From Bacillota bacterium (GTDB lineage Bacteria; Bacillota; Clostridia; Lachnospirales; Lachnospiraceae): a stretch of DNA of 61,432 nucleotides. The notes below the pieces were generated by a model, which saw only the letters and a list, made by a program, of their open reading frames with translations, made no database searches and was not told the DNA's origin. The stretch is from assembly GCA_023420935.1 (NCBI GenBank), contig JAEZUR010000010.1:1-61432 (forward strand), in the 5' to 3' direction. Positions 1 to 8,761 of this stretch are shown here, piece by piece (position 1 is the stretch's first letter; each line of letters starts with the position of its first letter). Made by a program: the position numbers and the translations under genes.

Positions 1-71
1 TATCGGTATAGTACCACTATGGAACTATATAAGCAAGAACTTTTTGTAATTTATTACTAAATTAAATATGC

Positions 72-113
72 AAAATGCCACAGTTCTTATAAATACTGAA
101 CGGTAGCATTTTT
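72..113 (-). terminator. probable terminator after the sigma/anti-sigma pair
   Basis: An imperfect inverted repeat (AAAATGCCACAGTTC against GAACGGTAGCATTTTT) lies just downstream of the anti-sigma gene on the minus strand. T-rich tracts occur on both sides, so it may work in both directions. Confidence 0.5.
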
Positions 114-165
114 AATTCGTTATACAAAAGATCCAAACGTGGTCTGTATGGCTTAGCCCTGACCT

Positions 166-483
166 TTAGACAATCTTAAACCCTACAAATATAGATATAA
201 ACAAACAGATCACAATAATGGTAATGGCAATGGTAACCCCTTGAAAAAGAGCCATCTTCATACCGCTTTTCCATCTCTTCGACAATTTTTTCATCGCCTC
301 AGCATCTTCTAGGTTTTGTTTTTCATCGATTACAAGTAGATTTTCTTCTATGGCTTTTAACTCAGCTCTGCAACCCTCACATTCAAGCAGATGTTCTTCC
401 ACCAACTGCTTGCTTTCGTTACTACTTACACCATCGTGATATAGTGGTAACAAATCTTTTATCACTTCACATCCTATTTTCAT
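166..483 (-). CDS. zinc-finger anti-sigma factor, single membrane segment
   Basis: This is a 105-residue putative anti-sigma factor. The start is the ATG at 483, which overlaps the stop of the upstream sigma gene (ATGA) and gives a protein beginning MKIGCEVI; the longer reading begins inside the sigma gene and is unlikely. Residues C5, H31, C35 and C38 (HLLECEGC) fit the zinc-binding anti-sigma (zf-HC2) signature. The last 29 residues form one hydrophobic helix with almost nothing beyond it, so there is no extracellular sensor domain. Translational coupling to the ECF sigma gene supports the pairing. The inducing signal cannot be read from the sequence. Confidence 0.82.
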   Translation of the reverse strand: MKIGCEVIKDLLPLYHDGVSSNESKQLVEEHLLECEGCRAELKAIEENLLVIDEKQNLEDAEAMKKLSKRWKSGMKMALFQGVTIAITIIVICLFISIFVGFKIV

Positions 484-962
484 TTCATAGCCTCCTGTAA
501 TTGTTTTTTTGCTCTGTAAAAAACCAGTCTTGCCCAACTATCCGATTTTCTAAATAATTCTCCGATCTGCGAAAATGGTAATTCTCCAAATACCCTCAAG
601 GTAAATACTTCCTTATACGGCTCATCTAGATTATGTAGTAACCTATGTAGTCTCTTGGCATCTTCTTTCTCTAAGTATGCTGACTCTAAATCAAATGCTT
701 TCTCAGCATATTCTGCATTCACCTCAAGAACCGTATATTTTCGTTTGGCATGATGGGAGAAATACGTGTTTTTGGCTATCTGACATAACCAAACATACAA
801 TTTACAGCGCCCATCAAATCTTTCAATATGCCTCATGGCTTTAAAAAAAGTTTCTTGTGTAATTTCCTCTGCAAGCGTTTCGTTGTAGCAGAGAGACCGA
901 ACATATTTATATACGTCAGAAAAGTGTTTCTCGTATATATCCTCGAAGTCTGGCGTACTCAT
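480..962 (-). CDS. ECF-type RNA polymerase sigma factor
   Basis: This 160-residue protein has the size and layout of an extracytoplasmic-function sigma factor. Region 2 lies at about residues 10-75, including the ITQETFFKAMRHIERF stretch that binds core polymerase and the -10 element. Region 4 is a C-terminal helix-turn-helix at about 105-155 (FTLRVFGELPFSQIGELF). It is followed by an overlapping anti-sigma gene, the usual autoregulated pair in which the anti-sigma holds the sigma factor at the membrane. The regulon is unknown. Confidence 0.9.
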   Translation of the reverse strand: MSTPDFEDIYEKHFSDVYKYVRSLCYNETLAEEITQETFFKAMRHIERFDGRCKLYVWLCQIAKNTYFSHHAKRKYTVLEVNAEYAEKAFDLESAYLEKEDAKRLHRLLHNLDEPYKEVFTLRVFGELPFSQIGELFRKSDSWARLVFYRAKKQLQEAMK

Positions 963-1103
963 TTCATCACCCCCATATTGATATGACTTAGTAATTGGAA
1001 ATACGTTTCATATTATCGTTAATATTTTCTAAAAATTTATATTACTTATGTTATAGGCTAAAATATTTATATCTTCCCGTGCTTTCCTCGTATTATATCT
1101 CCC

Positions 1104-1146
1104 AAAAAACGCTACATTCCAAAAAAGAACTGGACTGTAGCGTTTT
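1104..1146 (-). terminator. rho-independent terminator
   Basis: The inverted repeat AACGCTACA...TGTAGCGTT has extra TCC/GGA pairing and a 10-11 nt loop. On the minus strand it ends in TTTTTT. It lies about 35 nt after the stop of the 83-residue gene at 1181. Confidence 0.75.
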
Positions 1147-1180
1147 ACTTGTTATCTAAAATCAAAGTTATACTTGATGC

Positions 1181-1432
1181 TTAACCTTGAAGATCATTGG
1201 CCTGACGTTCCATATTTTCTACTACAATGTCGTAAATATCCCCAAGGGAAGCACAATACTCAAGTAATTTCCAAGGCGTATTGGTATGAAAATGAATTTT
1301 AATTAGTTCCTCATCACCCACGGCTAGAAGGCAATCTCCTTCTATGTTTTGGGTTATGTACTCGTTAATGTTATCTTCGGAAAGATTCTCACCTTCGATA
1401 AGTAATTGGGTATCAAATTTATATTCTAGCAT
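1181..1432 (-). CDS. stand-alone FakA/Dak-type C-terminal domain protein
   Basis: This 83-residue protein resembles only the C-terminal part of fatty-acid kinase FakA / dihydroxyacetone-kinase-like proteins. The stretch LLAVGDEELIKIHFHTNTP followed by LLEYCASLGDI matches the conserved GDxxLIKVHxHTxxP...LGDI pattern. Full-length FakA is about 550 residues with an N-terminal kinase domain, which is absent here. No kinase remnant is visible upstream, where an unrelated sequence ends at 1527. It has its own terminator, so it may be a functional small domain protein or a decayed fragment. No catalytic role can be claimed. Confidence 0.6.
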   Translation of the reverse strand: MLEYKFDTQLLIEGENLSEDNINEYITQNIEGDCLLAVGDEELIKIHFHTNTPWKLLEYCASLGDIYDIVVENMERQANDLQG

Positions 1433-1526
1433 ATTGATTCTCCTTCTTAATATTTTTATATTAATTATTTATGATTCAAACATTTTATCGAGTGAATTAC
1501 ATACAGATACGCTATATTCCTATTAA

Positions 1527-2699
1527 TTACACTATTGTTCTCTTTTTTCTATTTCTATATATTAGTAGTAAAATAAAAATCACTGTGAATGATGTCCCTG
1601 CTATTACAGTATATTGAACTATTTCGCCATTAATATTACCCTTAATTACATTCCATATTTGCACTAAATCTGCAACACTTAATATAAACGCTAGCACATT
1701 AAGTACTTTCCCTTCAATTTCAGATGCTATTCCACTTTTTAACGAAGCTATCTGTTCAATATGTTCTTTATTTCGTTTATATTCTTCAAATAACTCTTTC
1801 GTGCCTATAGCTTCAACAATTCTATTAGACAGAATCTGTACATTCTCGTAATTATATATATTATTTTCCCAAAGAATAATCGTTTTTCCGAATTCAACTT
1901 GTAGGTTTAATGTTTGTTTGGCTTTGATGTTGCTGTTTTCTACTAATTCATCCATTATTTGATTATTGATGCGAATGATTGCTGCATTTTGTAACATTGC
2001 AATTTCACATATAAAAATTAGCAGAACAATCTCAGTAATATTATCTTCAAAAACATCCGAAAATTTCTTTGTATAATAAACAAAGCTTGATTTTGAAACA
2101 TATAGTTCGTAAAAATCGTAAACGGATATATCATTTCTTGCTCGTTCATTTATTTCACTATTCTTCAATTTTAGTCCATTATGTATACTATCTTCAACTT
2201 CTCCTACTAATAAATATTCTAGATTCTCTTTTATTTTATTATCCAATGACATACTATACACTGTTCTACATTTTCCAGAAAAACGTAAATTGAAGTTTTC
2301 TTGAATATACTTCTTTATAGAAATAAGTGCGTTATTTTCATAAATTTTAATATAACCTTTAGATACCATATCTCCCACTTGAGATGCGTCTAATGAACAA
2401 CTTGGAATTAGCAATTGTAAAATACCTAGTTTGGTATCTTTTTGATACGTTAAAACCAATTCTGCTGAAAATTTAATTGCCTTTAATTCATCATAATCAT
2501 CATCCACATAATAAGCCATATCTATATTGCACAGATAATATCTATTTATTGATTTTGAAATCCTCTCATTACATTCATACTTGGTAGTTTCATTTAGCTT
2601 ATCCAGATACGACTGTATAAGTAAATTACTTTTTTGCTGTTTCCCATTATATTTACCACTAACCGGAATCAAAATATAAATATCTATCTTACTCTTCAT
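1527..2699 (-). CDS. hypothetical protein with two C-terminal membrane segments
   Basis: I do not recognise this 390-residue protein. The first 300 or so residues look soluble and begin with a beta-strand-like IDIYILIPVSG. Two hydrophobic segments follow near the C-terminus (about 333-353 and 361-382), ending in a basic RNRKKRTIV tail that should face the cytoplasm. It overlaps the upstream acetyltransferase by about 11 nt, so the two are probably co-translated. The low-GC codon use is like the neighbouring genes. A membrane-tethered sensor or effector partner of the acetyltransferase is possible but unproven. Confidence 0.6.
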   Translation of the reverse strand: MKSKIDIYILIPVSGKYNGKQQKSNLLIQSYLDKLNETTKYECNERISKSINRYYLCNIDMAYYVDDDYDELKAIKFSAELVLTYQKDTKLGILQLLIPSCSLDASQVGDMVSKGYIKIYENNALISIKKYIQENFNLRFSGKCRTVYSMSLDNKIKENLEYLLVGEVEDSIHNGLKLKNSEINERARNDISVYDFYELYVSKSSFVYYTKKFSDVFEDNITEIVLLIFICEIAMLQNAAIIRINNQIMDELVENSNIKAKQTLNLQVEFGKTIILWENNIYNYENVQILSNRIVEAIGTKELFEEYKRNKEHIEQIASLKSGIASEIEGKVLNVLAFILSVADLVQIWNVIKGNINGEIVQYTVIAGTSFTVIFILLLIYRNRKKRTIV

Positions 2700-3231
2700 A
2701 TTTTATTACCTTTCTGTACACTTTATAACCCTCTTCCGTTTTTGCCATGAATTCAAACCCATATCTTTCAGCAAGTTTCTCACCGTCTTTACTAATTACT
2801 ATAGTCAAAATATCCTCTACAATATTTCCTTTCTTCTCCTCTAATAAAATATGATTATTCATATATTCCATCATCATATCCGCCACACCTTTATTTTGAT
2901 ATTCAGGATATATTGCTATGGAGATAAGAAATATATAATTTTTTTTCTCAAATTTTTTAACATCTTTTGGCTCAATATTGTCATCGAAATAATTACCACT
3001 TTTGATAATTTCTTCATGTAATCTTTCCGAAATCGGAAAATAGCACAAATATCCTACAATCTCATTGTCGTATCGAGCTAAAACTAACATTTCAGGATAT
3101 TTATCTAAGCGTCGAATAATATTATTGAAGTCTCCTCGATCTTCCTTTTTATACACCTTTGATTCTATATCCATAACTTTTAATACAACATTTTTGTCTA
3201 TTTCTTTTGAACTTTGCTCAATAGTAAACAT
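2689..3231 (-). CDS. GNAT-family N-acetyltransferase
   Basis: This 180-residue protein has the GNAT acetyl-CoA binding signature: IAIYPEYQNKGVADMMMEYM corresponds to motif A (V-x-P-x-x-Q-x-x-G). It is preceded by the beta-strand YLCYFPIS and followed by LAERYGFEFMAKTEEGYKVY, the usual C-terminal ERYGF element. The ATG at 3231 has AGGAG eight bases upstream and is preferred to the GTG nine bases earlier. The substrate cannot be told. The reading frame runs a few bases into the next gene. Confidence 0.85.
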   Translation of the reverse strand: MFTIEQSSKEIDKNVVLKVMDIESKVYKKEDRGDFNNIIRRLDKYPEMLVLARYDNEIVGYLCYFPISERLHEEIIKSGNYFDDNIEPKDVKKFEKKNYIFLISIAIYPEYQNKGVADMMMEYMNNHILLEEKKGNIVEDILTIVISKDGEKLAERYGFEFMAKTEEGYKVYRKVIKYEE

Positions 3232-3340
3232 ACTTTTCACTCCTAAATTTATAATCCATTCTCATGATTATACGTGCTAGGCACTATTTTAACTTTTACC
3301 CGTTTTCATCTAACATATAAACATCTCATGATTCACAGAT

Positions 3341-5023
3341 TTAATCATCAAACGCTTCAAATTCCATATCTTTTACTATCCACTTTTGTCTCTTGTTATT
3401 ATACTTCAAAATACTGATCGCCATACCTAAACCATCCGAATGCCCATACCCGCTTATATATTGCATCCCTCTTAATTCAAGAATACCATCTTTATTTACA
3501 TCCTTTGGAACTAAAGAACAATAATTATCAGCAGATCCTTCTGTCTTTTTTCTTAGCTTATTCCCTTTATATAGATTCAACTCTTTATATTTCTTTCTTT
3601 GATCACTTTTATCTACTATTATTTTTTTAGTGAGCTGTGGTAAACTTATCTTTATATTAAAGTTATCCATAAACATTACTTTAAGGTTAATTTCTTCCCT
3701 TATCTTCTCATTATCAAATAAAACATTGAGACGATTATCCTTTAACGAGTAGATAGAATGTGTATATTGTCCAGCTCCACCAGTCATATCATTATTCACA
3801 CTCACAAGAATATCTTTTACCTTATCTCCATTGAAATCCCCCATAGAAAAACTGTATCCATAACCATGAGCATTTTTGGGAGATAAAAACATTAATTTCT
3901 TGCTTTTTCCATCTTGAATAATCAATGTTATATTATCATGATAAGGTGAAGAGAAATCTTCTTCATGGACTCCCGTCATTAATATGTTGTCCTCTATCTT
4001 GTCCCCGTTCACATCACTCTGCTGAAAGTCAAGTAGATATGCATTGTCGTAAAAATCCACATCATCCACTTTAAACTTTGAAAATATTTCGTAATCGCTC
4101 TTGGCGATTAGTTTATTGTAATCAATGGTCATTATTTGATCTTCTTTTAAACTGAATTCCTTTTTTACATCCGCTACATTCTTATTTGTACTCTCTTGAT
4201 TACATTTAACTGGTTCCAGATTCAAAACCCTGTAAGACTCCCCTATATTGGATTTTAACATTTCCCCAGTTTTCGCTGAAAAAGAAATTGCTACTTCCCA
4301 ATCGTCATAATCATATCCTGATATTAGAAAACTAATCCTCTCTTCATCATATTTAGTAATATAATATTTAACATTTAGATTGTACACATATGCGGCTGGA
4401 ATGCAGTAATTTTCTTTTATGGTCTGTTGTAAATCCTTATCTTCCAGATATTCTTTTGCTTTTGTATCAAATTGGATTAGTAACTCTTGATTATATTGTC
4501 TTAACTTTTGATTAATCTTTTTATTAATCTCGTTGGTTTCTTCCATCTCAGGTAACCACACGATATATTGAGCTGCTATACTTTCCTTTTGTGAACCGTC
4601 TGAGTCTATAAATTGTTTGTTATAAACTTTAGAATATTGTTTCGTATTAACACCAGGTAATTCACAAGTAGCCTTATAATATTCGTAACTGGAACCACCA
4701 AGTGGATCATCTGGATTACTTGACCATTTTATAATAGTGTAATCCTTAGCATTTACTGCATATGTAGTATGATCATAATCGAATTCCATATAGTTGTGGT
4801 TTACGGAATAATGATTGAAATGAATTAAATCTGAATCCTCTATATGAAGGTAATTCATCAACTGTTTTGTTGCTAAGTCTACATCGTTTATTTCTATTTT
4901 ATTATTTAATTTTAGAAATAAAGATGCTGATGTTAATGATACCTTACTGGTATTGTGTCCGCAACCGACTAAAACAATGGTTAATAATGCTGTTACTATT
5001 AATAAATACCTTAAATGTCTCAT
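3341..5023 (-). CDS. large lipoprotein with FG-GAP/VCBS-like calcium-binding repeats
   Basis: This 560-residue protein begins with a signal peptide and lipobox (ALLTIVLVGCG), so it should be lipid-anchored on the outer face of the membrane. The second half carries Asp-rich loops of the DxNxDxxxD kind: DVNGDKIED, DFNGDKVKD and DVNKDGILEL. These are typical of VCBS/FG-GAP beta-propeller repeats that bind calcium. The first half (residues 30-260) is unassigned and includes a PepSY-like fold candidate only by general appearance. It appears to be monocistronic. The ligand is unknown. Confidence 0.65.
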   Translation of the reverse strand: MRHLRYLLIVTALLTIVLVGCGHNTSKVSLTSASLFLKLNNKIEINDVDLATKQLMNYLHIEDSDLIHFNHYSVNHNYMEFDYDHTTYAVNAKDYTIIKWSSNPDDPLGGSSYEYYKATCELPGVNTKQYSKVYNKQFIDSDGSQKESIAAQYIVWLPEMEETNEINKKINQKLRQYNQELLIQFDTKAKEYLEDKDLQQTIKENYCIPAAYVYNLNVKYYITKYDEERISFLISGYDYDDWEVAISFSAKTGEMLKSNIGESYRVLNLEPVKCNQESTNKNVADVKKEFSLKEDQIMTIDYNKLIAKSDYEIFSKFKVDDVDFYDNAYLLDFQQSDVNGDKIEDNILMTGVHEEDFSSPYHDNITLIIQDGKSKKLMFLSPKNAHGYGYSFSMGDFNGDKVKDILVSVNNDMTGGAGQYTHSIYSLKDNRLNVLFDNEKIREEINLKVMFMDNFNIKISLPQLTKKIIVDKSDQRKKYKELNLYKGNKLRKKTEGSADNYCSLVPKDVNKDGILELRGMQYISGYGHSDGLGMAISILKYNNKRQKWIVKDMEFEAFDD

Positions 5024-5094
5024 TTATTATTCTCCCCTTACTATTTGTTTCTCATATAATTATCGAAAATTTATTTAAAATTTCTCCCCATTTA

Positions 5095-5787
5095 TCAATT
5101 GTTTGGTCTTATCTTGTTAATAACCAACAATTTATTATCCCCCTTTTGAAATTCATAATCCGTTGTTACTATCTCAACATGGTACCGCTTTTTGAAATAG
5201 TCTAACACATTATTTGTTAAATCTGTTGTATTTGCATCCAGATCAACAATCGGAAATATTCTTATTTCTTTACATACTCTTAGCATTTCTGTTATTGCTT
5301 GAATATGAAAATCATATCCTAGGTTTGTATACATCAACAGAAAATGAGAACTCAATCCTATATCAAAACTATCCTGCTCATAAGGCAATTTATTCGGTAA
5401 CTGGTGAAACACATATCTGCCCTCTTTCCGGCCTTGCTCATAATCGGATAAAAATTTCTGCATAGCAGACATGCGTATATTCTCCAATTCATCTAAATCC
5501 TTAATATGCGACCAAACATAATTGCACCTATTTTCTTTCACTTGCTGCATTACAACATCACGTACTTCTTTGATGCGCTCTCGTATTTCTTCTTCTGAAT
5601 ATTGATATATTGGGTCAAAAGATATGACATGACCTCCATTCATTGTTGCCTCGCAATTAAAGCAAGCAGGTCCATCTCCAAACCCTGCAATTCTCTTTGA
5701 CATATCCTGTTTATCTAATTGAAACATTAATTTATATTCATTTAAATTCCTTCCCCAAGGAACAACGCTATCCAACTTAAAAGCCAT
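5095..5787 (-). CDS. putative SAM-dependent methyltransferase-like protein
   Basis: This is a protein of about 230 residues. The start is set at the ATG at 5787 (MAFKLDSVVPWGRN), which has GGAGGGGG just upstream; the longer frame lacks a ribosome site. The segment AGFGDGPACFNCEA resembles the glycine-rich SAM-binding loop of class I methyltransferases. A later acidic segment (PYEQDSFDIGLSSHFLLMY) fits motif IV-VI of that fold, and EMLRVCKEIRIFPIVDLD looks like the fifth strand region. No known substrate can be assigned. An unusual feature is two nearby Cys residues in the SAM loop (CFNC). Confidence 0.6.
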   Translation of the reverse strand: MAFKLDSVVPWGRNLNEYKLMFQLDKQDMSKRIAGFGDGPACFNCEATMNGGHVISFDPIYQYSEEEIRERIKEVRDVVMQQVKENRCNYVWSHIKDLDELENIRMSAMQKFLSDYEQGRKEGRYVFHQLPNKLPYEQDSFDIGLSSHFLLMYTNLGYDFHIQAITEMLRVCKEIRIFPIVDLDANTTDLTNNVLDYFKKRYHVEIVTTDYEFQKGDNKLLVINKIRPNN

Positions 5788-5971
5788 AATTATCCCCCTC
5801 CAGAATTCTATGTTATCTGTTTCCTGTTTACTATTTTTTACTAATGTTTCAATTTTATCACTTCTTTTATCATTTCTCAACGTAAATGAGAATTCTCAGA
5901 ATAAATCGAATACTTTTTATCTATTTTTGGATTCTCTTCCCATTAAAAAGCATATTTCCTACTTAATCCTT

Positions 5972-6862
5972 TCATCTTTTATCCCCCATAATATTTTCCT
6001 CACATATTCTTATAAACTCATTTAATATCTTACTTTTCCATTTATTCTTATGTACTAGTAACTGTAAAGAAAGACTCTCCCCTTTTTCCGCATCCTTTAA
6101 CCTTACCTGCTTAATTCTTTTGTTTCCCTTGGCTATTAATCCATGCAGATACGTAATTCCTAGCCCACTTTCCACAATTTTTAGTATGACTTCTGTAGAT
6201 GAACTCTCCATTAAAATGTTGGGTTCCACTCCATATGTTTGAAAAAATGTATCGATTCTCTTTCGATATTGACAATTGGGTTCCGTTAAAACAAATCTCT
6301 GTTTCATTAATTCCTCAATACTTATATGGGAGGATACCACAGGTGCATCAGCTGAAGCATAAAAACCTAGTTCAACGGTCTGTTCAATTAATACGCGAAA
6401 CTCATCCGTTGGTTTACTAAAGTCTAATACGAATGCAATATCAGCCTGACCACTTGCAAGATAATGCTTCAATTCATCCGTAACACCTGAAATAGTCTTT
6501 ATATTAACATTTGGATAAGTTCGTATAAACTGATTCAGAATATTAGGAAGTACCGTCATACAGATCGAATCAACTGCTGCGATTCGTAGTGAACCTGAGG
6601 TTTTTGATTCATCCTGCATTGCGTCAAAAAATCGATCTGTTATTCTAAAAATCTCATTGCTATACTCTAATAATCTTTCTCCCTCATCTGTGATTCGAAT
6701 TGCATTCCCATACCGTTCAAATAATTTCACACCAAGCTCATTTTCCAAAACCTTAATTTGTGTTGTAACGGTTGACTGGGCATATCCTAGTTGTTCTGCT
6801 GCTTTGGTGATACTATTTAGTTCACATACTCGTTTAAACGTATAAAGATTCCTATTTTCCAT
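5972..6862 (-). CDS. LysR-family transcriptional regulator
   Basis: This 296-residue protein has an N-terminal winged helix (FKRVCELNSITKAAEQL then QSTVTTQIKVLENELG) and a C-terminal periplasmic-binding-protein-like effector domain of the LysR type. The ATG at 6862 with GAGGT upstream is preferred over the longer frame. It is transcribed away from the FMN-dependent oxidoreductase gene at 6975, with 112 nt between the starts. That is the usual arrangement for a LysR regulator controlling the divergent gene. The effector is unknown. Confidence 0.9.
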   Translation of the reverse strand: MENRNLYTFKRVCELNSITKAAEQLGYAQSTVTTQIKVLENELGVKLFERYGNAIRITDEGERLLEYSNEIFRITDRFFDAMQDESKTSGSLRIAAVDSICMTVLPNILNQFIRTYPNVNIKTISGVTDELKHYLASGQADIAFVLDFSKPTDEFRVLIEQTVELGFYASADAPVVSSHISIEELMKQRFVLTEPNCQYRKRIDTFFQTYGVEPNILMESSSTEVILKIVESGLGITYLHGLIAKGNKRIKQVRLKDAEKGESLSLQLLVHKNKWKSKILNEFIRICEENIMGDKR

Positions 6863-6974
6863 ATGTACCTCATTACAATTATTGATGACCTTCTTCAAAT
6901 ATATCAATTTTACAAATATTTACCAATATGATACCATGATTTCCAACAAACAACAATACGAGAGGAAGATTATT

Positions 6975-7511
6975 ATGAAAAAAATAGTAGTACTATGTGG
7001 TAGTGGACGAAGACACGGTAACTCCGAACAGCTTGCAGACGCCTTTATCAAAGGAGCAGAGCAACAGAACCAGATTACTAAAATTACATTAGCAGATAAG
7101 AAAATCGCGCCATGTTGTAACTGCGACTATTGTCAAAATCATCAAGGTAACTGTGCAATCAAGGATGATATGGGCGATATCTTTACTGCATTGCAACAAA
7201 ATGATATTCTTGTTCTTGCTTCTCCAGTGTATTATCTGGGATTTAGTTCACAGCTTAAGACTGTCATTGACCGAACTTATGCGGAAAGTGCTATCGGAAG
7301 AAAGATTCAAAGTGCTATATTATTATCTGTTGCCGCGAAAGAAGACCAGTTTGTGACTGATTGTATGACTCATTCTTATGAGCAGTTATGTGATTATCTT
7401 GGATTTAAAAATCTTGGAATGATTACTGGGAAAGGTTTGGAGAAGCCAAATGATATAGAAAATTCCCAAGTTCTAGTTAATGCATTTGAACTTGGGAAGT
7501 CTATTGTATAG
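6975..7511 (+). CDS. NAD(P)H-dependent FMN oxidoreductase (flavodoxin-like fold)
   Basis: This 178-residue protein starts at the ATG at 6975, preceded by GAGAGGAAG. VLCGSGRRHGNSEQLADAF is the FMN phosphate-binding loop of the NADPH-dependent FMN reductase / iron-sulfur flavoprotein family. The cluster APCCNCDYCQNHQGNC, with CxxCxxC-like spacing, is typical of the iron-sulfur flavoprotein/WrbA-like branch. SPVYYLGFSSQLKTVIDR is the conserved flavin-binding segment. It is probably controlled by the divergent LysR gene and may reduce quinones, nitro compounds or metals. Confidence 0.85.
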   Translation: MKKIVVLCGSGRRHGNSEQLADAFIKGAEQQNQITKITLADKKIAPCCNCDYCQNHQGNCAIKDDMGDIFTALQQNDILVLASPVYYLGFSSQLKTVIDRTYAESAIGRKIQSAILLSVAAKEDQFVTDCMTHSYEQLCDYLGFKNLGMITGKGLEKPNDIENSQVLVNAFELGKSIV

Positions 7512-7593
7512 GATTACATAATAAATTACGTATAGATATTGTATGATTTTTTGTGATACAATGGATTTATCATGTATGAGGGAGGATTAGACT

Positions 7594-7908
7594 ATGTTTT
7601 TATTCTCAAAAGCTAAACAAACGCCAATGCCAACTGGCAGTGGGCTTGATATTTATAACACCAAGGAAAACGAGCCAAAATCCTCTGTCGTTGAAAGTAG
7701 TGATTATGATTTTGCAATGCTTAACTATACGAAACATGATTTCCGATATGAATTTGTAGAAAGCTATATGAAGTATATTAAGAACTGCTACGGTATTACC
7801 GTATTTAACTGTAAGTTTGAGCGACCAAAAACAGAAATCGATTTTATTAACTTTTATATCTATCTGTGGGAAGATGACCTGATATTTTATATCGGATTGA
7901 AGATGTAA
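7594..7908 (+). CDS. hypothetical protein
   Basis: I do not recognise this 104-residue protein. It starts at an ATG with a good GGGAGGA ribosome site, contains no membrane segment or signal peptide, and is rich in aromatic residues near the C-terminus (INFYIYLWEDDLIFYIGL). It is the last chromosomal gene before the mobile element. It could share a transcript with the oxidoreductase gene 82 nt upstream, but a promoter-like AT-rich stretch lies between them. Confidence 0.55.
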   Translation: MFLFSKAKQTPMPTGSGLDIYNTKENEPKSSVVESSDYDFAMLNYTKHDFRYEFVESYMKYIKNCYGITVFNCKFERPKTEIDFINFYIYLWEDDLIFYIGLKM

Positions 7909-8040
7909 TTATATTGTTATGTATATTTTGAACACTTTGTTTGCGCTTTATTAATCATTATGACTTAATTCTATACGCATAAAAACTTTTTATCAGATTG
8001 ATTGTCAAGACCTTGCATACTACTGAAGCAAGATCCTGGA

Positions 8041-8053
8041 CATTCAAACATAA
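8041..8053 (+). other. candidate left attachment site (weak)
   Basis: ATTCAAACATAAT here matches ATTCAAACTCAAT at 29972-29984, which is the complement of the 3' end of guaA. Eleven of 13 bases agree, including eight in a row, and the orientation is the same. The 3' end of guaA is a known target for integrative elements. The match is short and could be chance. Confidence 0.25.
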
Positions 8054-8195
8054 TAAAACATCTAAATCGGAAAATTATTTCTAAAAGTAAATCCTTTTTT
8101 CTGAACTGTACTTACAATTACCTTTGTTCCATTAATTTTTCTAATTCATATCTAAGTTCAACAAAATAGAATTTATCTGCCAAACTCCCTAGCCA

Positions 8196-8211
8196 TTCGC
8201 TTTAAGGCGAA
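8196..8211. promoter_or_regulatory. repressor operator, left-end copy
   Basis: TTCGCTTTAAGGCGAA matches the palindrome found three times in the control region at 27.8 kb (TTCGC-N6-GCGAA). A copy 20 kb away suggests that the same Xre repressor also binds near the element's left end. Confidence 0.6.
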
Positions 8212-8290
8212 TCTATTTGATATATTTGCTGTTATTTAATTGCTATTAGTCCGGGAATTCTATGTATTATTTTGAGTATAATAGCCTTCG

Positions 8291-8308
8291 GGTATCATAG
8301 TGGTATCA
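8291..8308 (+). repeat. paired GGTATCA repeats, left end
   Basis: Two GGTATCA copies start at 8291 and 8302, 11 bp apart (one helical turn). An identical pair with the same spacing and orientation lies at 29894-29911. This fits arm-type binding sites of a tyrosine integrase. Confidence 0.5.
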
Positions 8309-8347
8309 TAGTGAAAATAATTTTAGTACCTTTCAATAGTATTTTAC

Positions 8348-8755
8348 CTAGCCAAGTTCTCTAATTGCATTGACAATCGAATTTGTATTCCAAGCAACAA
8401 TTTTATCAGCATTATTTTTCACTTTTAATGATGTCTTCTCCGCCCCCCATGGCTCAATGGCAATAATTTTTTTAGGAATATAAAATTCATTCTTTGCAAT
8501 TTGAATTTCCTTATCAATCCATTTACTATATGATGAATATACACCTGCCAAAATTAACAATACACTTGCAGACTGCATCTGTGATTTTATAGCATTATAT
8601 AATTGAAAATCGTTATTGGCATTATGAATTGGATTATCCCTAGGAACCGAATAATTCTTATATTCAAAATACTTTGCTTCTTCCAATAATGAAACTAAGC
8701 CTTTATATGCATCTGAATATGCCCATGAATGACTAATAAATAAATTATAACTCAT
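8348..8755 (-). CDS. TIR-like protein C (ThsB/DUF1863-type)
   Basis: This 135-residue single-domain protein begins with the TIR box YNLFISHSW. It has the ThsB-like pattern of a long insertion (YSVPRDNPIHNAN) and ends in the active-site helix WIDKEIQIAKN, where E83 is the likely catalytic glutamate. TIR enzymes of this class cleave NAD+ and make cyclic ADP-ribose isomers used as immune signals. The GGAGG of its ribosome site overlaps the stop of the preceding membrane-protein gene, so they are translationally coupled. It is the last gene of the defence run and lies next to the element's left end. Confidence 0.85.
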   Translation of the reverse strand: MSYNLFISHSWAYSDAYKGLVSLLEEAKYFEYKNYSVPRDNPIHNANNDFQLYNAIKSQMQSASVLLILAGVYSSYSKWIDKEIQIAKNEFYIPKKIIAIEPWGAEKTSLKVKNNADKIVAWNTNSIVNAIRELG

Positions 8756-8761
8756 ACAACA

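Larger units (their letters stand above)
7909..8347. other. non-coding junction between chromosome and mobile element
   Basis: This 440-nt AT-rich stretch has no supported gene. From left to right it holds a candidate att core (ATTCAAAC, 8041-8048), a TTCGC-N6-GCGAA operator copy (8196-8211) and a pair of GGTATCA repeats (8291-8308). The element's left end therefore probably lies left of 8196. Confidence 0.6.

Noticed and set aside
8262..8290. TTGAGTATAATAG near the left end, resembling the guaA end TTGAGTTTGAATAG
   Set aside because: The orientation is inverted relative to what attL/attR must be, and one base is missing, so it cannot be the attachment repeat.
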